Positions 32,269 to 39,127 of a stretch of 64,000 nt of DNA are shown piece after piece; the first letter of the stretch is position 1, and each line of letters opens with the position of its first letter. The stretch is from NCBI GenBank assembly GCA_036502405.1, contig DASXYP010000047.1:1-64000 (forward strand), written 5' to 3'. Source of the DNA: Chersky-806 sp036502405. GTDB taxonomy: Bacteria > Actinomycetota > Acidimicrobiia > IMCC26256 > JAENVU01. Made by a program: the position numbers and the translations under genes. Below the pieces are notes generated by a model, which was not told the origin of the DNA, made no database searches, and saw only the letters and a program-made list of their open reading frames with translations.

Positions 32269-33453
32269 ATGCCCGGTTCCGTGATCGTCTCCACCGCTCG
32301 CACGCCGATCGGGAAGCTCTCGGGTGCGTTCGCGTCCCTCAGCGCGATGGACCTCGGCGGCGTCGCCATCCGCGCTGCGCTCGAGCGCGGCGGGGTGGGG
32401 CCCGACCAGGTGGACTACGTGATCATGGGCCACGTCCTGCAGGCCGGGCAGGGCCAGATCACCGCGCGCCAGGCCGCGGTGAAGGGCGGGATCCCGATGA
32501 CGGTCCCCGCGAACACGATCAACAAGGTGTGCCTCTCGGGCATCAACGCCCTCTACCTCGCCGACCAGATGGTGCAGTCCGGTGACGCCGAGGTCGTGGT
32601 GGCCGGCGGCATGGAGTCGATGACGAACGCGCCCTACCTGCTGCAGAACGCACGGTCGGGCTACCGGATGGGCAACGGCGAGCTGACCGACTCCCTGATC
32701 CACGACGGTCTGTGGTGCGCGTTCGACGCGATGCACATGGGTGAGGGCACCGACAAGTACACCGCGAGCTTCGGGGGGCTCACCCGCGAGCTGCAGGACG
32801 AGTTCGCGGCCCGCAGCCACGACCGCGCCGCCTCCGCGATGAAGGAGGGCCGCTTCGCCGACGAGATCGTCCCGGTGCCGGTCCCGCAGCGCAAGGGTGA
32901 CCCGGTGCTGGTCGAGGAGGACGAGGGCGTGCGGCCCGGCACCACGGTCGAGTCGCTGGGCAAGCTCCGCCCGGCCTTCACGAAGGACGGCACCATCACC
33001 GCGGGCAACGCCTCCCAGATCTCGGATGGCGCGGCGGCGATGATCGTCACCAGCTCCGAGAAGGCGGCCGAGCTCGGGCTCACGCCGATCGCCGAGCTCG
33101 TCGGCTACGGGATGGTGGCCGGTCCGGACACGTCGCTGCTGACCCAGCCGTCACGCGCGATCAAGCAGGCGCTCGATGCCGCGAACCTCCCGCTCGCGTC
33201 GGTCGACCTGTTCGAGCTCAACGAGGCCTTCGCGGGCGTCGGGCTCGCGAGCGCACGGGACCTCGGCATCAGCGAGGACATCGTCAACGTCAACGGCGGC
33301 GCGATCGCGCTGGGCCACCCCGTCGGCATGTCCGGCTCGCGCGTCGTCCTGACGCTCATCAACGAGCTCAAGCGGCGTGGCGGCGGCATCGGCGCGGCGG
33401 CCCTCTGCGGCGGCGGCGGCCAGGGCGACGCGGCGATCCTCCGCACCCTGTAG
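32269..33453 (+). CDS. Acetyl-CoA C-acetyltransferase (thiolase)
   Basis: A 394-residue type-II thiolase. The nucleophile cysteine is in NKVCLSGINAL (about residue 89), with NEAFAGVG, GHPVGMSGSR and the second cysteine in LCGGGGQGDA, so all catalytic residues are present. It condenses two acetyl-CoA to acetoacetyl-CoA, the entry step for the ethylmalonyl-CoA pathway, or cleaves beta-ketoacyl-CoA. ATG start 6 nt after GGGAG. Divergent from ccr, which supports co-regulation. Confidence 0.94.
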   Translation: MPGSVIVSTARTPIGKLSGAFASLSAMDLGGVAIRAALERGGVGPDQVDYVIMGHVLQAGQGQITARQAAVKGGIPMTVPANTINKVCLSGINALYLADQMVQSGDAEVVVAGGMESMTNAPYLLQNARSGYRMGNGELTDSLIHDGLWCAFDAMHMGEGTDKYTASFGGLTRELQDEFAARSHDRAASAMKEGRFADEIVPVPVPQRKGDPVLVEEDEGVRPGTTVESLGKLRPAFTKDGTITAGNASQISDGAAAMIVTSSEKAAELGLTPIAELVGYGMVAGPDTSLLTQPSRAIKQALDAANLPLASVDLFELNEAFAGVGLASARDLGISEDIVNVNGGAIALGHPVGMSGSRVVLTLINELKRRGGGIGAAALCGGGGQGDAAILRTL

Positions 33454-33459
33454 CCCGCT

Positions 33460-33475
33460 CACCCCGGGCGGGGTG
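33460..33475 (+). terminator. Short hairpin after thiolase
   Basis: CACCCC (33460-33465) and GGGGTG (33470-33475) around GGGC, 7 nt after the stop. The remaining gap to 33681 shows no gene. Confidence 0.4.
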
Positions 33476-33681
33476 GCTCCCGGCTCCGAGAAGACCTCGA
33501 GGACGCGTCCGATCCGGCCGCATCCCTCGTCGAAGACGCCCTCAGCAGGGCGGCAGCGCCGACGAGGTCCGTGGGCGCGGGCCGCGGCCCTGCCGATAGC
33601 CCCTGAAGGATTGCCGCGTTCCGGCCGACAACCATCGCTAACGTCGATCAGTCCGCCGCTCTCCCTGAAAGGGGCGCACCC

Positions 33682-34395
33682 ATGTCCCAGGCTCCGCCAC
33701 CACCTCCGCCGCCGCCTCCCCCGCCCCCGCCCCCGCCGGCCGGCGGGATGCCCATGCAGGCCCCGGGCGGGGCGTCCCGGTTCAGCGTCGGCGACGCGGT
33801 CGGCTACGGGTGGAACGCGTACTGGAAGAACATCGGCCCCATGCTGGTCATCACGATCGTGGTGATCGCGGTCCAGGTGATCCTGAACCTGATCGGCTCG
33901 GCCACGGGCAACTTCTTCCTCAGCGTGATCCTCTCGATCATCGCCTTCATCGTCGCGATGATCCTGACCATGGGCCTGTTCCGGGCCTCCCTCGCGGTGG
34001 TCAAGGGCCAGACGCCCGAGGTCAGCATGCTGTTCGAGACCGAGGGCCTGGCCAACTTCGTCGTCGCCGCGATCCTCTTCGGCCTGATGGTCTGGGTCGG
34101 CCTGATCCTGTGCATCGTGCCCGGGATCATCCTGTTCATCGTGTTCATGTTCTACGGGTTCGTGATCGTGGAGAACCCGAACATCGGCGCGATCGACGCC
34201 CTGAAGAAGAGCCAGGAGATGACCAAGGGCCGCCTCGGCGAGCTGTTCGTGTTCGGCCTCGCCATCGTCGGCATCAACATCGTCGGGCTGCTGCTCTGCG
34301 GCATCGGGCTGCTGTTCACCTATGGCATCTCGTACATCGCGGTGGCCTACGCCTACCGGACCCTCCGGGGCGAGCCGGTGGCCCAGCTGGTCTGA
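33682..34395 (+). CDS. Polyproline-headed multispanning membrane protein
   Basis: A 237-residue protein. Residues 5-19 are an uninterrupted proline run, encoded by near-pure C-rich DNA prone to slippage. After a Gly/Met linker come FSVGDAVGYGWNAYWKN and five or six membrane helices, including a Cys-containing LILCIVPGIILF. The body resembles the GlpQ-associated/DUF975-type membrane domain found in many actinobacteria. Proline-rich heads of this kind are usually cytoplasmic protein-binding segments. GAAAGG ribosome site. Function unknown. Confidence 0.75.
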   Translation: MSQAPPPPPPPPPPPPPPPAGGMPMQAPGGASRFSVGDAVGYGWNAYWKNIGPMLVITIVVIAVQVILNLIGSATGNFFLSVILSIIAFIVAMILTMGLFRASLAVVKGQTPEVSMLFETEGLANFVVAAILFGLMVWVGLILCIVPGIILFIVFMFYGFVIVENPNIGAIDALKKSQEMTKGRLGELFVFGLAIVGINIVGLLLCGIGLLFTYGISYIAVAYAYRTLRGEPVAQLV

Positions 34396-34421
34396 CCTGC
34401 GGGTTCGCGACCCTTCGCTGC

Positions 34422-34449
34422 ACGGGAGCGGCCTGCGGGCCGCTCCCGT
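34422..34449. terminator. Strong bidirectional hairpin terminator
   Basis: A perfect 12-bp stem (34422-34433 with 34438-34449) around TGCG, between two convergent stop codons. Confidence 0.8.
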
Positions 34450-34460
34450 CGCGTCCGGGC

Positions 34461-34919
34461 CTAGGAGCCGGTACCCAGCCAGTTGAACGGGGCGATCGGC
34501 AGGTTGCGCACGACCCAGAACACCACCACCGTGACCAGCGCGACCCGGGTCCAGGTCGGTGAGAAGGAGAACGCCCGCCAGCGGGGCCCGCCGAGCATCG
34601 CTGTGAGCGATACGAAGAGGCCCCAGAGGATGAAGGGCATCGCCACGACCGCGAGCACGTTGTAGCTGAGCGCGGCGCCGAGATGCCCCGTGAGCAGCTG
34701 GTGGGCGGCCCGGGTGCCGCCGCAGCCCGGGCAGTCGAGGCCGGTCACCGCCTTGAACGGGCACACCGGCGGACCGTGGGTCGGGTCGACCAGCGCCAGC
34801 GTCACGCAGCCGCCGAGCAGCAGGCCGCCCGCGATCAACGGCGCCGCCCTCGAGCGCGCCGCCAAGGTGGTCGCCGTCACGGCGTGAACGCTAGCGCTCC
34901 GTCCGGGAGCGATGGCCAC
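34461..34919 (-). CDS. DUF2752 membrane protein
   Basis: A 152-residue protein with three membrane helices. The family signature CPFKAVTGLDCPGCGGTRA is present, with two cysteines flanking a glycine-rich turn, then a helix with the conserved Asn of SYNVLA. Function of DUF2752 proteins is unknown. The start is uncertain: GTG 34919 gives a longer Ala/Arg-rich head, GTG 34880 would begin just before the first helix. Confidence 0.8.
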   Translation of the reverse strand: MAIAPGRSASVHAVTATTLAARSRAAPLIAGGLLLGGCVTLALVDPTHGPPVCPFKAVTGLDCPGCGGTRAAHQLLTGHLGAALSYNVLAVVAMPFILWGLFVSLTAMLGGPRWRAFSFSPTWTRVALVTVVVFWVVRNLPIAPFNWLGTGS

Positions 34920-34973
34920 GTCCCGGCCGGCGGGAACGCGCCTGACATCGCCGGTCGGGCCACCCGACGCCGC

Positions 34974-35381
34974 TCAGACGTGCGTACCTCCGGTCGCTTC
35001 CCAGCGGGCGTTCATCGCGTTCTGGCACTTGACCACCCAGATGATCCATCCGACGATCGGGATCAGGTTCCAGAACCCCGTCAGTCCGGTCACGGGCTTC
35101 TCGAGCCCTTCCTGGGCGTACATGTTCCCGATCTCGGCCGGCAGCAGGAAGACGTTCACGATGCCGATGCAGAGTCCGAGGATCAGGCCCACGACGCCGC
35201 CGACCCCGTTGCCGGTGCGCAGCTTCAGGTCCTCGAACACCCGGTAGTACCAGAAGAGCCCGTAGATCCCGAGCGTCACGATGCTGAGCAGGATCACCGT
35301 GACCGGTGAGCGCATCTGTCCGGGCGGACCGACCGGGGACGTCACGCCCGAGGGCGTGGGCGCAACAGGGATGTTTGTCAT
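34974..35381 (-). CDS. DUF4234 membrane protein
   Basis: A 135-residue protein with a Pro-rich head and three membrane segments. The DUF4234 signature RSPVTVILLSIVTLGIYGLF is followed by WYYRVFEDLK. Small integral membrane protein of unknown function, separated by 54 nt from the DUF2752 gene on the same strand; its promoter region is shared with metY. Confidence 0.82.
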   Translation of the reverse strand: MTNIPVAPTPSGVTSPVGPPGQMRSPVTVILLSIVTLGIYGLFWYYRVFEDLKLRTGNGVGGVVGLILGLCIGIVNVFLLPAEIGNMYAQEGLEKPVTGLTGFWNLIPIVGWIIWVVKCQNAMNARWEATGGTHV

Positions 35382-35410
35382 GTCGGCATCATGGGGGTCG
35401 CGTCCTCGCG

Positions 35411-35460
35411 GGTCAACGACTCAAATCCGAGTTGACCAGTCGGGAATCGGCTCGTAGCGT
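35411..35460 (+). promoter_or_regulatory. metY promoter with overlapping inverted repeat
   Basis: TTGACC (35432-35437), a 17-nt spacer and TAGCGT (35455-35460) form one of the best sigma-70 promoters in the window. The inverted repeat GGTCAAC...GTTGACC (35411-35417/35431-35437, stem extendable with a two-base bulge) covers the -35, a position suited to a repressor. Confidence 0.6.
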
Positions 35461-35508
35461 CGCTGCGGGAGCCCGTCCCGTCGCCACGCCCACCGCGAGG
35501 AGCCCACC

Positions 35509-36807
35509 ATGTCCGACTGGGGATTCGAGACCCGTCAGATCCACGCCGGCGCCGAGCCCGATCCCACGACGGGCGCGCGAGCGGTCCCGATCTACCAGAC
35601 GACGTCGTTCGTGTTCCGCGACACCGAGCACGCGGCCAACCTCTTCGGGCTCGCCGAGCTCGGCAACATCTACACGCGCATCATGAACCCGACCCAGGCG
35701 GTGTTCGAGGATCGCCTCGCCGCGCTCGAGGGCGGCGTCGGTGCGCTCGGGACCGCGAGCGGTCAGGCCGCGCAGACGATCGCGTTGCTCAACCTCGCTG
35801 AGAACGGCGGCCACATCGTGGCGAGCGCGTCGCTCTACGGCGGCACGTACAACCAGCTGCACTACACGTTCCCGAAGCTCGGGGTCGAGGTCAGCTTCAT
35901 CGACGACCCCGACGACCTCGACGCGTGGAAGCAGGCCATCCGGCCGAACACCCGCGCGTTCTACGGGGAGAGCATCGGCAACCCGAAGGGTGACATCCTC
36001 GACCTCGAAGGCATCGCGGCGGTCGCCCACGACGCCAAGATCCCCTTCGTGATCGACAACACGCTCGCCAGCCCGTACCTGCTGAACCCGCTGCAGTGGG
36101 GCGCCGACATCGTCGTGCACTCCGCCACGAAGTTCATCGGCGGCCACGGCACGTCGATCGGTGGGATCATCGTCGACGGCGGCAAGTTCGACTACGTCGC
36201 GAGCGGGCGGTTCGCCAATTTCACCGAGCCCGACCCGAGCTACCACGGGCTCGTGTTCTCGGAGCTCCCCGAGCCGCTGCGTCCCGCGCAGTACGTCCTC
36301 AAGGCGCGCCTGCAGTACCAGCGCGACATCGGTGCGGCGCTCTCGCCGTTCAACTCGTTCCTCTTCCTGCAGGGGCTCGAGACCCTGAGCCTGCGCATGG
36401 AGCGGCACTCGCAGAACGCGCTCGCCGTCGCGAAGTGGCTCGAGGCGCGCGACGAGGTCGAGTGGGTCGCGTACCCCGGGCTCACGTCGAGTCGATGGAA
36501 CGACCGGGCGAAGAAGTACCTGCCGAAGGGTCAGGGTGCGATCGTCGCGTTCGGCATCAAGGGTGGGCTCGAAGCGGGCCAGAGCTTCATCAACGGTCTT
36601 GAGCTCATCAGCCACCTCGCCAACGTCGGTGACGTCCGCACGCTCGCGATCCACCCGGCCAGCACCACGCACCAGCAGCTGGAGGTGGCCGAGCAGTTCG
36701 CGGCCGGGGTCACACCGGACCTCGTACGGCTCTCGGTCGGCCTCGAGTCGCTCGAGGACATCCAGGCCGACCTGGAGGCGGGCTTCCGGGCCGCGAAGGG
36801 CGCCTGA
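35509..36807 (+). CDS. metY: O-acetylhomoserine aminocarboxypropyltransferase (sulfhydrylase)
   Basis: A 432-residue PLP-dependent Cys/Met-metabolism enzyme. The start FETRQIHAGAEPDP, YTRIMNPTQ, the PLP aspartate in FVIDNTLASPYL and the Schiff-base lysine in HSATKFIGGHG are all present, and the length (about 430) fits MetY rather than MetB. It makes homocysteine from O-acetylhomoserine and sulfide. It is followed by metX on the same strand, the standard pair. Strong GAGGAG ribosome site. Confidence 0.95.
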   Translation: MSDWGFETRQIHAGAEPDPTTGARAVPIYQTTSFVFRDTEHAANLFGLAELGNIYTRIMNPTQAVFEDRLAALEGGVGALGTASGQAAQTIALLNLAENGGHIVASASLYGGTYNQLHYTFPKLGVEVSFIDDPDDLDAWKQAIRPNTRAFYGESIGNPKGDILDLEGIAAVAHDAKIPFVIDNTLASPYLLNPLQWGADIVVHSATKFIGGHGTSIGGIIVDGGKFDYVASGRFANFTEPDPSYHGLVFSELPEPLRPAQYVLKARLQYQRDIGAALSPFNSFLFLQGLETLSLRMERHSQNALAVAKWLEARDEVEWVAYPGLTSSRWNDRAKKYLPKGQGAIVAFGIKGGLEAGQSFINGLELISHLANVGDVRTLAIHPASTTHQQLEVAEQFAAGVTPDLVRLSVGLESLEDIQADLEAGFRAAKGA

Positions 36808-36861
36808 GGAACGCGTCCGGCAATCACTGCGGGTGGGCACGGCGACTACCAGACGCATCAC

Positions 36862-36867
36862 TAGCCT
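36862..36867 (+). promoter_or_regulatory. -10-like TAGCCT, leaderless start of metX
   Basis: TAGCCT ends 9 nt before the metX ATG, so metX may have its own promoter besides readthrough from metY. Confidence 0.4.
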
Positions 36868-36876
36868 GATGGGCGC

Positions 36877-38025
36877 ATGACGGCCGCGCCAGTCGTTCCG
36901 GTCACCGGCGCCTGGCGGGAGGGCGATCCGCCGGGACACCGGCAGTTCGCCACCCTGTTCGAGCCGCGGGGCCACGTCCTGGAGGCCGGCGGTCGGCTCG
37001 GACCGGTGACGGTCGCGTACGAGACCTGGGGGACGCTCAGCCCGGCTCGCGACAACGCCGTGCTCGTGCTCCACGCGCTCACCGGCGACAGCCACGCCGC
37101 CGGACCCGCGGGCCCCGGCCATCGGGAGACCGGCTGGTGGAGCGAGATCATCGGGCGCGGGAAGGCGATCGACCCCGACCGCCACTTCGTGATCTGTCCC
37201 AACGTGCTCGGCGGGTGCCAGGGCACGACCGGGCCTGCTTCCACGGATCCGGTCACCGGCCGGCCCTACGGGTCGCGGTTTCCGACGGTGACGATCCGGG
37301 ACCAGGTGGTGGTGGAGGCCGCGCTCGCAAACCGGCTCGGCATCGAACGCTGGGCTGCGGTGGTCGGCGGCTCGATGGGCGGTCAGCGCGCGCTCGAGTG
37401 GGCGGTCTCGTTCCCCGACCGCGTCCCGCGCGTCGTCGTCATGGCGTGCGGCGCCCGCGCGACGGCCGAGGAGATCGCGCTGTGCTCGCTGCAGATCCGC
37501 GCGATCGAGTCCGACCCCCGCTTCGCCGGCGGCGACTACTACGACGCCGAGCCCGGCGAGGGCCCGTGGCGGGGCATGAGCCTCGCCCGCGGCATCGGGC
37601 AGGTCGGCTACCGCTCCGAGGAGGAGTTCGACGAGCGCTTCGGGCGCGGCCGCCAGGGCCACGAGGACCCGCTGTCCGGCGGGCGGTACGCGGTCGAGTC
37701 GTACCTCGAGTACCACGGCGAGAAGCTGGCCTGGCGCTTCGACGCGAACACCTACATCGTCCTGTCACGCGCGATGAACCATCACGACGTCGGCCGGGGT
37801 CGCGGCGGGATCGCGGCCGCGCTGGCGCGCATCACCGGCGAGGTGACGATCGCGGGCATCTCGTCGGACCGGCTCTACCCACTCCGGCTGCAGCACGAGC
37901 TCGCGGTGCGCATCCCCCGGAACTCGGGCGTCGAGGTGATCCAGTCGATCTCGGGTCACGACGGCTTCCTCACCGAGGCCGAGGCCGTCGGCAAGGTCGT
38001 CGCCCGCGCGCTCGCCGACGCCTGA
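36877..38025 (+). CDS. metX: Homoserine O-acetyltransferase
   Basis: A 382-residue alpha/beta hydrolase-fold acyltransferase. ALTGDSHAAG is the family stretch, the nucleophile lies in VGGSMGGQRALEW, the acid in GISSDRLYP and the base in GHDGFLTE. It acetylates homoserine (succinylation cannot be excluded from sequence alone). The stop codon lies inside a perfect terminator stem. Confidence 0.95.
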   Translation: MTAAPVVPVTGAWREGDPPGHRQFATLFEPRGHVLEAGGRLGPVTVAYETWGTLSPARDNAVLVLHALTGDSHAAGPAGPGHRETGWWSEIIGRGKAIDPDRHFVICPNVLGGCQGTTGPASTDPVTGRPYGSRFPTVTIRDQVVVEAALANRLGIERWAAVVGGSMGGQRALEWAVSFPDRVPRVVVMACGARATAEEIALCSLQIRAIESDPRFAGGDYYDAEPGEGPWRGMSLARGIGQVGYRSEEEFDERFGRGRQGHEDPLSGGRYAVESYLEYHGEKLAWRFDANTYIVLSRAMNHHDVGRGRGGIAAALARITGEVTIAGISSDRLYPLRLQHELAVRIPRNSGVEVIQSISGHDGFLTEAEAVGKVVARALADA

Positions 38026-38047
38026 GCGAACGCTCACGTTCGCTCAG
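38022..38047 (+). terminator. Terminator overlapping the metX stop
   Basis: A perfect 11-bp stem, CTGAGCGAACG (38022-38032) with CGTTCGCTCAG (38037-38047), around CTCA. The metX TGA is within the left arm. Confidence 0.75.
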
Positions 38048-38094
38048 CCGGGCTCGTCGACGGTGACGAACTCGGACACGATGAGCCGGCGCAT
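38044..38094 (-). pseudogene. Remnant of a dihydrofolate-reductase-family gene
   Basis: An ATG at 38094 with GGAGG 7 nt upstream begins MRRLIVSEFVTVD, the typical opening of RibD-C/DHFR-like proteins, but the frame ends three codons later (EPG, stop). The stop overlaps the metX terminator stem. It looks like the surviving start of a gene whose body was deleted. The rest of 38048-38169 holds no other gene. Confidence 0.4.
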
Positions 38095-38169
38095 GGCGGC
38101 GACCTCCGGGTGAACGGTTTCGGTGCGGTAGACCCGGCGCCGGCACGCAGCTCATCGGTCGCGGCGAGA

Positions 38170-38778
38170 TCAGCCGTCGACGGCGCGCCGGCCTTCGAGA
38201 GCACGGCCGAGCGTGACCTCGTCGGCGTACTCGAGGTCGCCGCCGACCGGCAGGCCGCTCGCGATGCGGGTGACCTTCACGCCGAGCGGGGTCAGCACCT
38301 TGGCCAGGTACATCGCGGTGACCTCGCCGTCGGTGTTCGGGTTCGTCGCGAGGATCGTCTCCTCGACGCCCTCCGCGGGTATCCGCACGAGCAGCTCCTT
38401 GACCCGCAGCTGGTCGGGGCCGATGCCCTCGATCGGCGAGATCGTCCCCTGCAGGACGTGATAGCGGCCGCGGAACTCCTGGGTCCGCTCGATCGCCACG
38501 ATGTCGCGCGGCTCCTCGACGACGCAGAGCAGCGTCGTGTCGCGGCGCGGGTCGCGACAGATGCTGCACTCCTCGCCCTCGGCGATGTTGAAGCACCGCC
38601 GGCACCACGAGATCTTCTCCTTGACCTCGACGATCGCGGCCGCGAGCCGGCGCGCGTCCTCGGGCGCGACCTTCAACAGGTAGTAGGCGATCCGCTGCGC
38701 GGACTTCGGCCCGATGCCCGGGAGCCGGCCGAGCTCGTCGACGAGCCGCTGGACCGGTCCCTCGTAGAAGGACGCCAC
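38170..38778 (-). CDS. recR: Recombination protein RecR
   Basis: A 202-residue RecR. It has a helix-hairpin-helix (LPGIGPKSAQRIAYYLL), a four-cysteine zinc finger (CRRC, then CSIC), and a Toprim domain (LLCVVEEPRDIVAIE, through ATNPNTDGEVTAMYL). It acts with RecO/RecF at gapped DNA. Followed upstream by ybaB and dnaX in the conserved bacterial order. GTG start. Confidence 0.96.
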   Translation of the reverse strand: MASFYEGPVQRLVDELGRLPGIGPKSAQRIAYYLLKVAPEDARRLAAAIVEVKEKISWCRRCFNIAEGEECSICRDPRRDTTLLCVVEEPRDIVAIERTQEFRGRYHVLQGTISPIEGIGPDQLRVKELLVRIPAEGVEETILATNPNTDGEVTAMYLAKVLTPLGVKVTRIASGLPVGGDLEYADEVTLGRALEGRRAVDG

Positions 38779-38788
38779 CCGTCAGCGA

Positions 38789-39118
38789 CTAGCCGAGGCC
38801 GAACGCGCTGAGGTCCAGGCCGCCGGTGACCGGGCCCATCTGCTCGGACTGCAGCTCCTGGGACGCGCGCATCGCCTCGGCGACTGCTGCGACGACGAGG
38901 TCCTCGAGCATCTCGATGTCGTCGGGGTCGACGACGTCCGCCGAGATCGACACCGAGCGCAGCTCCCCGGACCCGGTCACGACCGCCTTCACCATGCCGC
39001 CGCCCGCGCTGCCCTCGACCTCCATGGTCGCGAGCGCCTGCTGGGCCGCGAGCATGTCGGCCTGCATCTTCTGGACCTGCTTCATCATGTTGTTGTTCTG
39101 CGGCTTCTGCTTCGCCAC
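38789..39118 (-). CDS. YbaB/EbfC nucleoid-associated protein
   Basis: A 109-residue YbaB family protein. It has the helix QVQKMQADMLAAQQAL, EGSAGGGMVKAVVTGSGEL and the C-terminal helix VVAAVAEAMRAS. These dimeric DNA-binding proteins sit between dnaX and recR in most bacteria. GTG start with GGAG 6 nt upstream; 10 nt upstream ends dnaX. Confidence 0.95.
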   Translation of the reverse strand: MAKQKPQNNNMMKQVQKMQADMLAAQQALATMEVEGSAGGGMVKAVVTGSGELRSVSISADVVDPDDIEMLEDLVVAAVAEAMRASQELQSEQMGPVTGGLDLSAFGLG

Positions 39119-39127
39119 GGCAGGCTC

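Noticed and set aside
35382..35508. Possible SAM riboswitch before metY
   Set aside because: No SAM-I, SAM-II or SAM-IV core was recognisable; the region is better explained by a promoter with an overlapping operator.
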